Origin: Actinobacteria bacterium HGW-Actinobacteria-1
GTDB lineage: Bacteria > Actinomycetota > Coriobacteriia > Anaerosomatales > Anaerosomataceae
Length of the DNA stretch: 64,000 nucleotides
Reading direction: 5' to 3'
Assembly: GCA_002841355.1 (NCBI GenBank)
Contig: PHFB01000007.1
Location: forward strand, 1-64,000
Shown: positions 31,153-40,765 of the stretch, in pieces
How the letters are laid out: every line of letters starts with the position of its first letter
Numbering within the stretch: position 1 is the first letter of the stretch
Program-made: the position numbers and the translations under genes
The notes under the pieces: generated by a model
What the model was told of the DNA's origin: nothing
Seen by the model: the letters and a program-made list of their open reading frames with translations, nothing else
Databases searched by the model: none

Positions 31153-32448
31153 ATGGGACTCAAAGAACGGATCGAGAGCGGGGAAGCCGTCTTCGGCGTG
31201 GTCGGTCTCGGATATGTCGGACTGCCGCTTGCAGTAGAGATGGCGAAGTCCGGTCACAAGGTCATCGGGCTCGAAGTCTCGGAAGGCAAGACCACCGAGG
31301 TCAACGCGGGCAGAAGCTACATCCCCGACGTGCCCACCGATGAGCTCGCGGAGCTCGTCTCGGCCGGTCTCATCGAGGCCACAACCGACTTCTCTCGCGT
31401 GGCCGAGACCGACGCGGTCGTCATCTGCGTCCCGACGCCGCTCAACAAGATGAAGGAGCCGGACACCTCGTTCATGGAGTCCGCTGCAGCCGCCGTTGCG
31501 CCATACCTGCATCCCGATATGCTCGTCACGCTCGAGTCGACCACGTATCCCGGAACCACCGAGGAGATCGTGCAGCCGATCCTCGAGGCGAACGGCCTCA
31601 AGGTCGGGACGAACCTGTACCTCGCGTTCTCACCGGAGCGCGTCGACCCCGGTAACCCGGTCTTCCAGACCCGCAACACCCCGAAAGTCGTCGGTGGCGT
31701 CACGCACGACTGCACCGAGATCGCAGTTGCTATGTACGCGCGCTTCATCGACACCGTGGTGCCGGTCTCCTCGACCCGCGCCGCCGAGATGACGAAGCTC
31801 CTCGAGAACATCTTCCGTTGCGTGAACATCGCGCTCATGAACGAGTTGCTCCAAGTGTGCGAGCGCATGGGCATCAACATCTGGGAAGTCGTCGACGCTG
31901 CCAAGACCAAGCCGTTCGGCTTCATGCCGTTCTATCCCGGTCCGGGCCTCGGCGGTCACTGTATCCCGATCGACCCGTTCTACCTCTCGTGGAAGGCGCG
32001 TGAGTTCGACCTGCACACCGAGTTCATCGAGCTCGCCGGCAAGGTCAACGAGAACATGCCGTACTACGTCGTCACGCGTCTCATGGAGGCGCTCAACACG
32101 CAGCGCAAGTCGCTCGCGGGATCGAAGATCCTGCTCCTCGGTGTCGCGTACAAGAACGACATCGACGACATGCGCGAGTCTCCCGCCATCAAGATCGCCG
32201 AGCTCCTCGCCGAGAAGGAAGCGCAGCTCGTCTACCACGACCCGTACGTGCCGAAGTTCAGCTTCGACGGGCAGACGCTTGAAAGCGTCGCGCTCACAGA
32301 AGCCGAGCTTGCCTCGGCAGATGCGGTGCTCGTCGTGACCGATCACCGCAACGTCGACTACCACCTGGTCGTTCGAGCATCGCGGCTGATCGTCGATACG
32401 CGCAACGCGCTCAAGGCATTCGACGACAACAAGGTGGTGCGCCTGTGA
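31153..32448 (+). CDS. wbpA: UDP-N-acetyl-D-glucosamine 6-dehydrogenase (WbpA-like)
   Basis: 431 aa from ATG 31153. It oxidises C6 of a UDP-N-acetylhexosamine to the uronic acid with NAD. The NAD motif GVVGLGYVGLPLAVEMAKSG lies at ~residues 14-33 and the catalytic Cys in GPGLGGHCIPIDPFYLSW at ~residue 270. Text in this clade (KNDIDDMRESPA) and the three following genes point to WbpA rather than WecC. The product would be UDP-GlcNAcA. It overlaps the next gene by 4 nt. Confidence 0.88.
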   Translation: MGLKERIESGEAVFGVVGLGYVGLPLAVEMAKSGHKVIGLEVSEGKTTEVNAGRSYIPDVPTDELAELVSAGLIEATTDFSRVAETDAVVICVPTPLNKMKEPDTSFMESAAAAVAPYLHPDMLVTLESTTYPGTTEEIVQPILEANGLKVGTNLYLAFSPERVDPGNPVFQTRNTPKVVGGVTHDCTEIAVAMYARFIDTVVPVSSTRAAEMTKLLENIFRCVNIALMNELLQVCERMGINIWEVVDAAKTKPFGFMPFYPGPGLGGHCIPIDPFYLSWKAREFDLHTEFIELAGKVNENMPYYVVTRLMEALNTQRKSLAGSKILLLGVAYKNDIDDMRESPAIKIAELLAEKEAQLVYHDPYVPKFSFDGQTLESVALTEAELASADAVLVVTDHRNVDYHLVVRASRLIVDTRNALKAFDDNKVVRL

Positions 32449-33473
32449 CCGGCAAGCCCGTTCGCGTCGGAGCCGTCGGCTTCGGCTACTGGGGTCCCAA
32501 CCTCGTCCGCAACGTCGACAAGGCGGGGGATGCGCAGCTCGTCGCCGCGTGCGATCTGTCCGAGGCGAATCTCGCGAAGCTCAAGGGCCTGTACCCGCAC
32601 GTCGAGACGACCACCGACCTCGACGCCTTCCTTGCCGACTACGACCTCGACGCCGTTGTGGTAGCCACAAGCGCGCCCAGCCACTTCGCGATCGCGAGCA
32701 AGGTCATAGCGGCGGGCAAGCACTGCTTCGTCGAGAAGCCGCTCACGCTCAAGAGCGAGGATTCTGCAGCGCTCGTGCGCGCAGCAGACGCCGCCGGCGT
32801 GGTGCTCATGGTGGGACACCTCATGGAGTACCACTCGGCGATCAACTGGATCAAGGACTACGTCGCATCGGGTGAGCTCGGTGACGTGCTCTACCTGTAC
32901 ATGCAGCGACTCAACCTCGGCAAGGTCCGCACCGAGGAGAACGCCTTCTGGTCGCTCGCGCCGCACGATGTGTCGATCGCCCTCTACGTCCTCGGCGAGA
33001 CGCCGGATTACGTGAGCGCGAACGGTGCCGCGTACGTGACGCCGGGAGTGCACGATACGGTCTTCGCGAACCTGCACTTCCCGAGTGGCAAGATGGCGAA
33101 CATCCATGTGAGCTGGCTCGACCCGCATAAGGTCCGCAAGCTCACGATCGTCGGCACGAAGAAGATGCTCGTGTTCGACGACATGGAAGCCACCGAGAAG
33201 CTGTGGATCTACGACCGCGGTGTTGGTGCCCCCGAGAACGCCATGGCGTACGGCGAGGACCTCACGCTCCGCTTCGGCGACATCACCGTTCCGTGGGTTC
33301 CGCTCAAGGAGCCACTCGCACTCGAGGTGCAGCACTTCCTCGACTGCTGTGCCACCGGCGCGACGCCTCGCAGCGATGGCCGAGACGGGCTGAACGTCGT
33401 CCGCGTTCTCGAGGCTGTTGACGTTTCCATGGCCGCAGGCGGATCACCCGCGGCGATCGCACAGGAGGTCTGA
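32445..33473 (+). CDS. wbpB: Gfo/Idh/MocA oxidoreductase, UDP-GlcNAcA 3-dehydrogenase (WbpB-like)
   Basis: 342 aa from GTG 32445. NAD-binding GFGYWGPNLVRN at the N-terminus and the active-site EKPLTLKSEDSAALV motif (~residue 100) define the family. Between wbpA- and wbpD-like genes its expected job is oxidation of C3 of UDP-GlcNAcA to the 3-keto sugar, which the aminotransferase then aminates. GHLMEYHSAI is also typical of WbpB/WlbA. Confidence 0.85.
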   Translation: MTGKPVRVGAVGFGYWGPNLVRNVDKAGDAQLVAACDLSEANLAKLKGLYPHVETTTDLDAFLADYDLDAVVVATSAPSHFAIASKVIAAGKHCFVEKPLTLKSEDSAALVRAADAAGVVLMVGHLMEYHSAINWIKDYVASGELGDVLYLYMQRLNLGKVRTEENAFWSLAPHDVSIALYVLGETPDYVSANGAAYVTPGVHDTVFANLHFPSGKMANIHVSWLDPHKVRKLTIVGTKKMLVFDDMEATEKLWIYDRGVGAPENAMAYGEDLTLRFGDITVPWVPLKEPLALEVQHFLDCCATGATPRSDGRDGLNVVRVLEAVDVSMAAGGSPAAIAQEV

Positions 33474-33474
33474 G

Positions 33475-34215
33475 ATGAGTGCATACGTACACCCTTCGGC
33501 GAAGGTAGGCGCGAACTTCGCGCCGGCGCCGTTCTGCATCATCGATGAGGATGTCGTCATCGGCGACAACGTCACCGTCGGCTCGTTCGTGCGCATCTGC
33601 GCGGGCGCGGTTCTCGGTGATGACGTGACCGTTGCCGACGGCGCCATCGTCGGCAAGCGTCCGAAGCTCGCCAAGGGCTCGACAGCCAAGGGCGGCGTGC
33701 TTCCCGGCGTGGTGCTCGGTCGCGGCTGCGCCGTGGGGAGCAACGCCGTCGTTATGGCTGGTTCGACGTTCGGCGTGGAGTGCATCATCGCCGACGGCGC
33801 CGGCGTTCGCGAGCGCTGCACCATCGGCGACAACGTCGTTGTCGGCCGCAACGTGACCGTGGAGAATGACACGTCGATCGGCAGCCGCACACGCATCCAG
33901 TCCGGCGCGTACGTCACGGCATACGTGACCATCGAAGAGGATGTCTTCATCGCGCCGATGGTCGTGACCACCAACGACAACTACATGGGCCGCACCGAGA
34001 AGCGCCTCACCGAGATGCGCGGGTGCACGATCCGTCGAGGCGCGCGCGTGGGTGGCGGAGCGCACATTCTTCCCGGGATCGAGATCGGCGAGGACGCGTT
34101 TGTCGCAACCGCCGCTGTTGTCACCCGCAACGTCCCGGCGCGCACGCTCGTCATGGGCACGCCTGCGAAGCCCGTGAAGGACGTCCCGGAAGAAGAACTG
34201 CTGGAGAACCAGTAA
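33475..34215 (+). CDS. wbpD: UDP-3-amino sugar N-acetyltransferase (WbpD-like, left-handed beta helix)
   Basis: 246 aa from ATG 33475 (AGGAGG upstream). At least seven turns of hexapeptide repeat (VVIGDNV, CTIGDNVVVGRN, DTSIGSRT, GARVGGGAHILPGIEIGEDAFVA style). It would acetylate the 3-amino group of UDP-2-acetamido-3-amino-glucuronic acid with acetyl-CoA. Family and neighbours support WbpD; a wrapped C-terminus (TPAKPVKDVP) is typical. Confidence 0.85.
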   Translation: MSAYVHPSAKVGANFAPAPFCIIDEDVVIGDNVTVGSFVRICAGAVLGDDVTVADGAIVGKRPKLAKGSTAKGGVLPGVVLGRGCAVGSNAVVMAGSTFGVECIIADGAGVRERCTIGDNVVVGRNVTVENDTSIGSRTRIQSGAYVTAYVTIEEDVFIAPMVVTTNDNYMGRTEKRLTEMRGCTIRRGARVGGGAHILPGIEIGEDAFVATAAVVTRNVPARTLVMGTPAKPVKDVPEEELLENQ

Positions 34216-34229
34216 CGGCAACGTGACGG

Positions 34230-34250
34230 CAGTCCCATCACGTGGGACTG
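34230..34250 (+). terminator. Hairpin between wbpD- and wbpE-like genes
   Basis: CAGTCCCA and TGGGACTG form an 8-bp stem with a 5-nt loop; GGGCC follows, not U residues. It may attenuate or protect the mRNA rather than terminate. Confidence 0.35.
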
Positions 34251-34311
34251 GGCCGCCGCTGAATGCGAAGATGTGTCGAATCAACGACGAGACGATGAGG
34301 AGCTGGACTCC

Positions 34312-35418
34312 ATGGGCGTACCCCTTCTTGACCTGAAGGCCCAGTACCGTGATCTGCAGGACGAGCTCGACGCGGCCATTAACGACGTCATGGCCAACGC
34401 CGCGTTCATCGGCGGGCCGAAGGTGGCCGCGCTTGAGCAGGCGATCGCCGACTACTGTGGCACGAAGTACGCGGTCGCATGCGGCAACGGCACGGATGCC
34501 CTGTTCCTGATCCTTGCGGCAATGGGCATCGGCAAGGGCGACGAGGTCATCACGACACCGTTCACGTTCTTCGCAACGGTTGAGGCGATCGTCCACCTTG
34601 GCGCCAAGCCCGTCTTCGTCGACATCGAGCCCGGTACGTACAACATGGATGTCACCGCCCTTGAGGCCGCGATCACCGATCGCACCAAGGCGATCATGCC
34701 GGTCCACATCTTCGGTCAGTGCGTGGACATGGACGTCGTCAACGAGATCGCCGGCCGTCACGGCCTCAAGGTCATCGAAGACGCCTGCCAGGCAATCGGC
34801 GCCACCTACAAGGGTCGCATGGCGGGTTCGCTTGCCGATGCCGCCGCCTTCTCGTTCTTCCCGAGCAAGAACCTCGGCTGCGCCGGTGATGGCGGCATCG
34901 TCACCACCGACGACAAGGAGATCGCGGACGCGTGCCGCAAGCTTGCGAACCACGGCTCCAGCCGCAAGTACTACCACGACGCGTTTGGCGTGAACTCGCG
35001 TCTCGACTCGCTCCAGGCTGCGATCCTCCTTGTGAAGCTGCCGCATCTGGACACGTGGAACGCACAGCGCCGCGCGGCCGCCGAGGTCTATGGCGAGCTC
35101 CTGGCCGGCGTGGACGGCATCGAACTCCCCGTCGTTCGCGACTATGGCGTCCCGGTCTACCACCTCTACATCGTCAAGTCCGAGCGTGCCGAGAAGGTCA
35201 TGGCCGCGCTGCAAGAGGCTGGTATCGGTACCGCTCTGTACTATCCGCTCGCACTGCACGAGCAGGAGTGTTTCGAATCCGTCGACGGCTTCGTGAAGCC
35301 GTCGCTGCCGGAAGTCGAGTCGTGTGACGCGCGCACGTTCGCGTTGCCGTGCTTCCCCGGCATCACGCGCTCGCAGCAGGATGAGATCGTCCGGGTCGTC
35401 AAGGATGCGCTCGCCTGA
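34312..35418 (+). CDS. wbpE: DegT/DnrJ/EryC1 aminotransferase (WbpE-like)
   Basis: 368 aa from ATG 34312 with GAGGAG 9 nt upstream. PLP enzyme putting an amino group on C3 of the keto-sugar. GNGTDALFLIL, HIFGQCVDMD, EDACQAIGATYKG and the PLP lysine in FSFFPSKNLGCAGDGG (~residue 185) are standard for the family. With the three genes before it, it completes the four-step route to UDP-2,3-diacetamido-2,3-dideoxy-glucuronic acid. No WbpI epimerase is seen. Confidence 0.88.
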   Translation: MGVPLLDLKAQYRDLQDELDAAINDVMANAAFIGGPKVAALEQAIADYCGTKYAVACGNGTDALFLILAAMGIGKGDEVITTPFTFFATVEAIVHLGAKPVFVDIEPGTYNMDVTALEAAITDRTKAIMPVHIFGQCVDMDVVNEIAGRHGLKVIEDACQAIGATYKGRMAGSLADAAAFSFFPSKNLGCAGDGGIVTTDDKEIADACRKLANHGSSRKYYHDAFGVNSRLDSLQAAILLVKLPHLDTWNAQRRAAAEVYGELLAGVDGIELPVVRDYGVPVYHLYIVKSERAEKVMAALQEAGIGTALYYPLALHEQECFESVDGFVKPSLPEVESCDARTFALPCFPGITRSQQDEIVRVVKDALA

Positions 35419-35444
35419 TCGAGCAGTGTCAACGAGGAAGTGAT

Positions 35445-36839
35445 ATGGGAAAGCACTACGCACCGCGCTCCCGCTCTCGTTCGCGGGTAGCTCCACGGGG
35501 CCGCACGTCGAGCGTGGGTCGAATCGTCGAACCGTCGCCTCGTCTGCGGGCACATAAGCAGAACCGCAACCGCGCGATCAAGCGCGCGGTGCTCGTCGCC
35601 GTCATCGCGGTGGCGCTCCTCGTGGTCGGTGTGGCAGCGTATGCCTTCTTCACCGTTCGAAGCATCGACAAGACGATCAAGGCGGGCGTGGGCTCAAACA
35701 GCCAGACCGTCGCCGCTCTCACGAAGCCGGTACCGAAGCAGCCCTTCACGATCCTCCTCATGGGAAGCGACGCGCGGCCCAAGGAAGAGGCCGCGCGAGC
35801 GGATACGATTATCGTCGCCAGGGTCGACCCGCAGACCAAGCAGGTCGCGATGCTCTCGATTCCCAGAGACACGCGGGTCGAGATCCCCGGTCATGGAATC
35901 AGCAAGATCAACGCGGCTAACTTCTATGGTGGCGCAGAGGGCGGTCCCGCACTCATGATCAAGACCGTCGAGGGGTTCCTCGGCATCAAGATCAATCACT
36001 ACATGGAAGTGAACTTCGTCGGCTTCCAGAAGGCTGTTGACGCGCTTGGTGGCGTTTGGATCGACGTCGACACCACGATCGACGACCCCAAGGCCGCCAG
36101 TCACAGCCCGCATCTGCGGGCCCAGCATATCGACAAGGGGTATCAGCTGCTCACTGGCGAGTACGCGCTCACGTACGTGCGCAGCCGGGCGTTCCCGGAT
36201 GCCGACTTCACCCGCATGAAGCACCAGCAGACATTCTTCAAGGCCCTTGCCGAGCAGTCCTCGCGCATCGAGAACCTGCCTAAGCTGCCCGCAATCGCAC
36301 GTGAAGTCGCCAACTACACCGCGACTGATATGAGCGTCGGCGAGATGATCGACATCATCATGGCGATCAAGGGCATCAAGGCCACCGACCTGCAGACTGC
36401 CACGATCACCGGAACATGGAAGTCGCCGTACGTCTGGACGGACGAGGAGGAGAAGGCGCGTCTTGTCGCCGCCTTCACCGCCGGACGAGCCTTCGACGCC
36501 ACGTCCACCGCCGATGTGCCGCTCGTGCCTTCGACCATCTCGATCACCGTGCGCAACGGTGCAGGCGAGGAGGGCGTGGCATCGTCTGCGTCGTCTATCC
36601 TCAGGGCCGCCGGGTTCACGATCGGCGAGGTGGGCAACGCGAACCAGTTCGTTTACGACAAGACGCTCGTCGTCTATAAAGACGACGCGAACAAGGCCGC
36701 AGCGGATCTGGTGGCTTCGAAGTTGCCTACAGGCAATGTCGTCGCGAGCCGCGGGATGTACGAATTCACATCAGACGTGCTCGTCGTCGTGGGCAAGGAC
36801 TGGAAGGCCGCTGTCGCCGGGACTAGTTCGACGCAGTAG
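35445..36839 (+). CDS. LytR-CpsA-Psr family protein with LytR_C domain
   Basis: 464 aa. Basic Arg/Ser-rich cytoplasmic N-terminus, one membrane helix (about residues 46-68), then the LCP catalytic domain: LLMGSDAR, RADTIIVARVDPQ, IPRDTRVEIPG, INAANFYGG and TYVRSR-type active-site segment (YALTYVRSRAFPDADFTRMKHQQ). The C-terminal ~100 residues (ITVRNGAGEEGVASS onward) are a LytR_C domain. LCP proteins move undecaprenyl-linked glycans to peptidoglycan. Its stop codon touches the stop of the convergent gene. Confidence 0.92.
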   Translation: MGKHYAPRSRSRSRVAPRGRTSSVGRIVEPSPRLRAHKQNRNRAIKRAVLVAVIAVALLVVGVAAYAFFTVRSIDKTIKAGVGSNSQTVAALTKPVPKQPFTILLMGSDARPKEEAARADTIIVARVDPQTKQVAMLSIPRDTRVEIPGHGISKINAANFYGGAEGGPALMIKTVEGFLGIKINHYMEVNFVGFQKAVDALGGVWIDVDTTIDDPKAASHSPHLRAQHIDKGYQLLTGEYALTYVRSRAFPDADFTRMKHQQTFFKALAEQSSRIENLPKLPAIAREVANYTATDMSVGEMIDIIMAIKGIKATDLQTATITGTWKSPYVWTDEEEKARLVAAFTAGRAFDATSTADVPLVPSTISITVRNGAGEEGVASSASSILRAAGFTIGEVGNANQFVYDKTLVVYKDDANKAAADLVASKLPTGNVVASRGMYEFTSDVLVVVGKDWKAAVAGTSSTQ

Positions 36840-38060
36840 TTAGCGCGCCGCAGCCTGCTCGAGGATATCCAGCAGGCGCTGAGCTTGCAGCGTGCGATCG
36901 AAGCGCTCCTGAGCGAGCTGACGGGCGTTGCGCCCCATCTGAGCGAGTCGCTCAGGGTCGCTGGCGAAGCGTTCGATCACATCTGCCAGCGCCACACCGT
37001 CCTCCGCGGGCACGTATGCGCCGCACGAGGACTCCTCCACGAGTTCCTTCGTCCAGCCCGGCGAGTTCACGATCATCGGTCGTCCGGATGCCAATCCGTC
37101 GAAGAACTTGTTCGGCGAGTTCGTGGCGAGGATGGGAACGTCCGCGAAGAGCGTCATGAGCACATCGGCCGAGCGCGTGAGCACCGGCACGTCCTTCTTC
37201 GGCAACGAGCCGACGAACCGCACGTTCGTGAGACCATCGACTGCGTCTTGCAGCGCCGGAAGCGACTTGCCGTCTCCGGCGATCACGAACACGATGTCGC
37301 TGCGGCCACGCTCCGCGAGTGTGCGAGCCGCCTCGGGCACGATCGCCTCGACGGCGTTCGAAGGACCTATCGCGCCAGCATATCCGACGATGAACGCGTC
37401 TGGTCCGATCCCAAGGCCGCCGAGGAACGCTTCATCCTTGGCGCCCGGATGGAAGAGATCCAAGTCCGAGCAGTTCGGCACGAGATGAACGTTGGCGGGG
37501 GAGACTCCCTCGGCGACGACACCGGCGGCCATACCCGGGGACAGGGCGATCACGTCGGTGGACTGGCGGTACAAGAACCGCTCCAGCGATTTCGCGATGC
37601 GCGCGAGCATGCCCGTCCGCTTCAGCGCACCCATCTGGATCGCTGCCTCGGGCCACAGGTCGCGCACTTCGAAGACGAATGGGGTGCGTCGGATTGTCGC
37701 CGCGACCCAGCCGGGGATTCCTACCGTCAGCGGGGTGGACGTAGCGAACACCACATCGTGCTTGCCGGCGGTCGATGCCAGCCATGTCGCGCCGAGCGTG
37801 AACATGATGAACGACCACATGCGACGGCCATACCCCATGTAGTTGGAGTAGTGGACGCGTACGGAACGCACACGGATACCGTCGATCTCGCCCTCCGAGA
37901 AGAGCTTCCGGTCGTATTCCTCCGGGAGACGCGATGAGCTCGTGATAATCGTGACTTCGTGGCCGTCCGCGACCCATCGGCGGGCGAACTCGTACGAGCG
38001 AATGAGCCCGAGCGATGACTCGCGGGTGGCGAAGAACTGGTGGACGTACAGGATTCGCAC
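36840..38060 (-). CDS. Glycosyltransferase, WbuB-like GT4
   Basis: 406 aa from GTG 38060 with GGAGG 5 nt upstream; the longer frame upstream has no ribosome site. N-terminal ILYVHQFFATRESS, SYEFARRWVADGHEVTIIT, YSNYMGYGRRMWSF and EVRDLWPEAAIQMG strongly resemble WbuB/WcaI-type (fucosamine-like) transferases; GYAGAIGPSNAVEAIV and the donor-binding region follow. Exact sugar not determined. It converges on the LCP gene with no spacer. Confidence 0.85.
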   Translation of the reverse strand: MRILYVHQFFATRESSLGLIRSYEFARRWVADGHEVTIITSSSRLPEEYDRKLFSEGEIDGIRVRSVRVHYSNYMGYGRRMWSFIMFTLGATWLASTAGKHDVVFATSTPLTVGIPGWVAATIRRTPFVFEVRDLWPEAAIQMGALKRTGMLARIAKSLERFLYRQSTDVIALSPGMAAGVVAEGVSPANVHLVPNCSDLDLFHPGAKDEAFLGGLGIGPDAFIVGYAGAIGPSNAVEAIVPEAARTLAERGRSDIVFVIAGDGKSLPALQDAVDGLTNVRFVGSLPKKDVPVLTRSADVLMTLFADVPILATNSPNKFFDGLASGRPMIVNSPGWTKELVEESSCGAYVPAEDGVALADVIERFASDPERLAQMGRNARQLAQERFDRTLQAQRLLDILEQAAAR

Positions 38061-38070
38061 GAGACCTCCG

Positions 38071-39387
38071 TCAGGCGTTCTCGGCAGCACGGTGCTCGCC
38101 GCCGCGGCCGACGGCCATATACGTGAGTCCCGCCGAGCGGACCGCTGCGGCATCGAGACAGTTGCGACCGTCGTAGATGATGCCTGGCCCGGTCATGACC
38201 TCGCGTACCCGCGCCCAATCGAGTTCCGTGAATTCGTGCCATTCGGTGACGACGACCGCCGCCGAGGCACCCTCGAGCGCTCGCCAGACGTCGGCAACGC
38301 GGGTGGCCCCCGAAACCGTGAGCTCGGCCGCGACCGGGTCGTAGATGCGAATCGTAGCGCCCTGCTCGGCAAGGAGCGGCACGATGTCGAGCGCCGGAGA
38401 CTCGCGAACGTCGTCCGTGTCGGGCTTGAAAGCCAGGCCGAGGATCGCGATCGAGCGCTCGTGCAGGTCGGGGAGAGCGCGCATCACATGCACGACCGGC
38501 AGCAGACGCTGGCGGTTGTTTACCTCGATGACCGACTTGAGCAGCGTGAACTGGTATCCGTTGAGCGTCGCGATGAAATCGAGCGCCCGGGTGTCCTTCG
38601 GGAAGCAGGAACCGCCGTAGCCGATACCGGCGTTCAGGAACTGCGAGCCGATGCGCTTGTCCATGCCGATGCCCCGCGACACCGCGTCGATGTCGGCGCC
38701 GATGCAGTCGCACAGGTTGGCGATCTCGTTGATGAAGGAGATCTTCGTCGAGAGGAAGGCGTTGCTCGCGTACTTGATCGTCTCGGCGCTTGCCACGTCC
38801 GTCTCGACGAGCGGAGCGTCGATGTCGGCATAGAGCTCGCGCATGAGAGCCAGGTCAGCCTCCTCAGCGGCGCCGAGGACGATGCGGTCGGTCTTGAACC
38901 AATCTTCGAGGGCCTTGCCCTCGCGGAGGAACTCGGGATTCGAGACGTAGCCGATGCGAACGGCCGCGTCATCGAGGTAGCGCTGCCGAATTGCGGCACC
39001 GGTGCCCATCGGCACGGTGGACTTCATGACGAGCGTGAAGGGGTGGTCGGCGGCCTCGGCAAGGGCAGCGACGACCGTGCGAACCGCAGAGAGGTCGGCG
39101 GCACCATTGGGGGCCATCGGCGTGCCTACCGCAACGACGGTGATGTCGCCGATAAGATCGCGCCAGCCGTTCTCGGGAGTGGCGAATGTGAGATTGCCGC
39201 TTGCCATACCGCCCGCAAGCAACTCTTCGATGCCGGGCTCGTAGATCGTGCTGGTGCCCGAGGTGAGCATATCGACCTTTGCGCGGTCGATGTCGACGCA
39301 CGTGACCGAATGGCCCGAGTGTGCGAGGCAGACGCCGGTGACGAGACCAACATAGCCGGTGCCTACGACGGTGACACGAAGGGTCAT
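38071..39387 (-). CDS. ugd: UDP-glucose 6-dehydrogenase
   Basis: 438 aa from ATG 39387 (GGAGGT upstream). It oxidises UDP-glucose to UDP-glucuronate. NAD motif VVGTGYVGLVTGVCLAHSGH at the start, IYEPGIEELL, and the catalytic Cys in GIGYGGSCFPKDTRAL (~residue 260). It is the classical Ugd type, distinct from the WbpA-like enzyme at 31153. It lies 10 nt before the WbuB-like gene in the same minus-strand unit. Confidence 0.93.
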   Translation of the reverse strand: MTLRVTVVGTGYVGLVTGVCLAHSGHSVTCVDIDRAKVDMLTSGTSTIYEPGIEELLAGGMASGNLTFATPENGWRDLIGDITVVAVGTPMAPNGAADLSAVRTVVAALAEAADHPFTLVMKSTVPMGTGAAIRQRYLDDAAVRIGYVSNPEFLREGKALEDWFKTDRIVLGAAEEADLALMRELYADIDAPLVETDVASAETIKYASNAFLSTKISFINEIANLCDCIGADIDAVSRGIGMDKRIGSQFLNAGIGYGGSCFPKDTRALDFIATLNGYQFTLLKSVIEVNNRQRLLPVVHVMRALPDLHERSIAILGLAFKPDTDDVRESPALDIVPLLAEQGATIRIYDPVAAELTVSGATRVADVWRALEGASAAVVVTEWHEFTELDWARVREVMTGPGIIYDGRNCLDAAAVRSAGLTYMAVGRGGEHRAAENA

Positions 39388-39541
39388 GACCGCTACCTCC
39401 AGAAGTCGGGGCGCGCACAAGAAGCGCCGAGGCAAAGGGTACCATACGACGCCCCCGTTAACCGGTGCGGCAGACGTGCGTCACCCTCCGGTTGACTCGG
39501 TCGGATTGCGTGCCCTGAGCTGCTGCTGCTAAGGTCGCCCT

Positions 39542-40765
39542 ATGCGAATCCTCCAGGTAGCTCCAGTGCCCCGCGATGTCGGCGGCATCAACACAGGCGG
39601 CATCCCCACCCACGTCTGGGGACTCGCGACGCATCTTGCTGCACGCGGTCACGAGGTGGCTGTCGCCGCGGACAATCGACCCGCGAGCGTGGGCAGCGCC
39701 GTAGTCGAGGGCGTGCGGTTGTTCGGCATCCACGAGTACGCGCCCGGCGCTGGTGTGGCCCGGCTCGCCTCGCCGAGGATCGCCGGTGCGTTCCTGCGTG
39801 CGCGCGCTCTCCTCGGCCCGGGCTGGTCAGCTGGCTGGATCGCGCGGGCGCTGCTCGGCTATGAGGCGGCTATCCGGGAGTTCCGGCCCGACGTCATCCA
39901 CGTGCATGCGCTCGAGGGCAGATTCTCGCTGCTGCACGAGTTTGCGGGCGACATCCCCGTTGTTGCGACCGCGCATTCGACACACTATTTCGAGCACGCT
40001 GCGCCAGAGCACGCGGCCCCGCGGCGTGCGCTTGTGGAGCGCAACCTCGCGCGGGCGGGCGACGTCGTGTTCGTGAGCGATTACCTGAAGCGACGCTACG
40101 AGGAGCTCTTTCCAGCGCTGATGGAGCGCGTGCGCGCCTCCGTCGTCCTGAACCCGATCGACGCTTCGCTGTACAGTCCCATGGATCGCACCGAGGCTCG
40201 CGCGCAGATCGCCGCGGGTGCGGATCGCGAAGTGCTGCTCTTCGCGGGGAACCTCATCCCGCGCAAGGCCCCGCTTGCGTTCGTCGAGGCTGTCGCGGCG
40301 CTTCGCGACGCGGGCAGACCGGTGCTCGGCATCATGGTGGGCGAGGGGACCGAGGAGACCGCAGTCCGCAACGCGATCGCCTCGAACGGCCTGCAGGGCG
40401 CCGTGCGGTTGGACGGTTTCCGTTCCCAGGCCGAGATGGCGGCATACTACAGCGCCGCAGACGTCTTCGTCTTCCCGAGCCTCATGGAGAGCTTCGGCCT
40501 GGTCGCGCTTGAGGCGATGCTGTGCGGGTGCCCGGTCGTCGGCACCCCCGAGGTGCTGCCCGAGGTCGTCCCGGACGGCTCCGGCATCTGCGTGCCTTCG
40601 TTCGAGCTCGGCGATCTCGTGACCGCGCTTACCGAGGCTCTCGATCGCACGTGGGACCGCGGCGCGATTCGCGAGCGCGTGCTCGGCTCGGACTGGGCGA
40701 CGCGGATCGCCGACTACGAGTCGCTCTACCACTCGCTGACTAAGGGCGGCGCGGACGAAGCTTAG
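39542..40765 (+). CDS. GT4-type glycosyltransferase
   Basis: 407 aa. N-terminal PRDVGGINTGGIPTHVWGLATHLAARGHEV, VIHVHALEG, FAGNLIPRKAPLAFVEAV and the EX7E motif SLMESFGLVALEAMLCGCPVVGT. AAGG 7 nt before the ATG serves as ribosome site. Divergent from ugd (154-nt gap) and overlapping tail-to-tail with the flippase gene by 26 nt. Confidence 0.88.
   Translation: MRILQVAPVPRDVGGINTGGIPTHVWGLATHLAARGHEVAVAADNRPASVGSAVVEGVRLFGIHEYAPGAGVARLASPRIAGAFLRARALLGPGWSAGWIARALLGYEAAIREFRPDVIHVHALEGRFSLLHEFAGDIPVVATAHSTHYFEHAAPEHAAPRRALVERNLARAGDVVFVSDYLKRRYEELFPALMERVRASVVLNPIDASLYSPMDRTEARAQIAAGADREVLLFAGNLIPRKAPLAFVEAVAALRDAGRPVLGIMVGEGTEETAVRNAIASNGLQGAVRLDGFRSQAEMAAYYSAADVFVFPSLMESFGLVALEAMLCGCPVVGTPEVLPEVVPDGSGICVPSFELGDLVTALTEALDRTWDRGAIRERVLGSDWATRIADYESLYHSLTKGGADEA

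Noticed and set aside
34230-34250. Confident intrinsic terminator between wbpD and wbpE
   Set aside because: Only an 8-bp stem with neither U-tract nor TTCG, and the pathway genes on both sides should be co-expressed; kept at low confidence.
33304-35553. 749-codon minus-strand open frame across the wbp-like genes
   Set aside because: Mirror of genuine plus-strand genes; low-complexity composition and no ribosome site.
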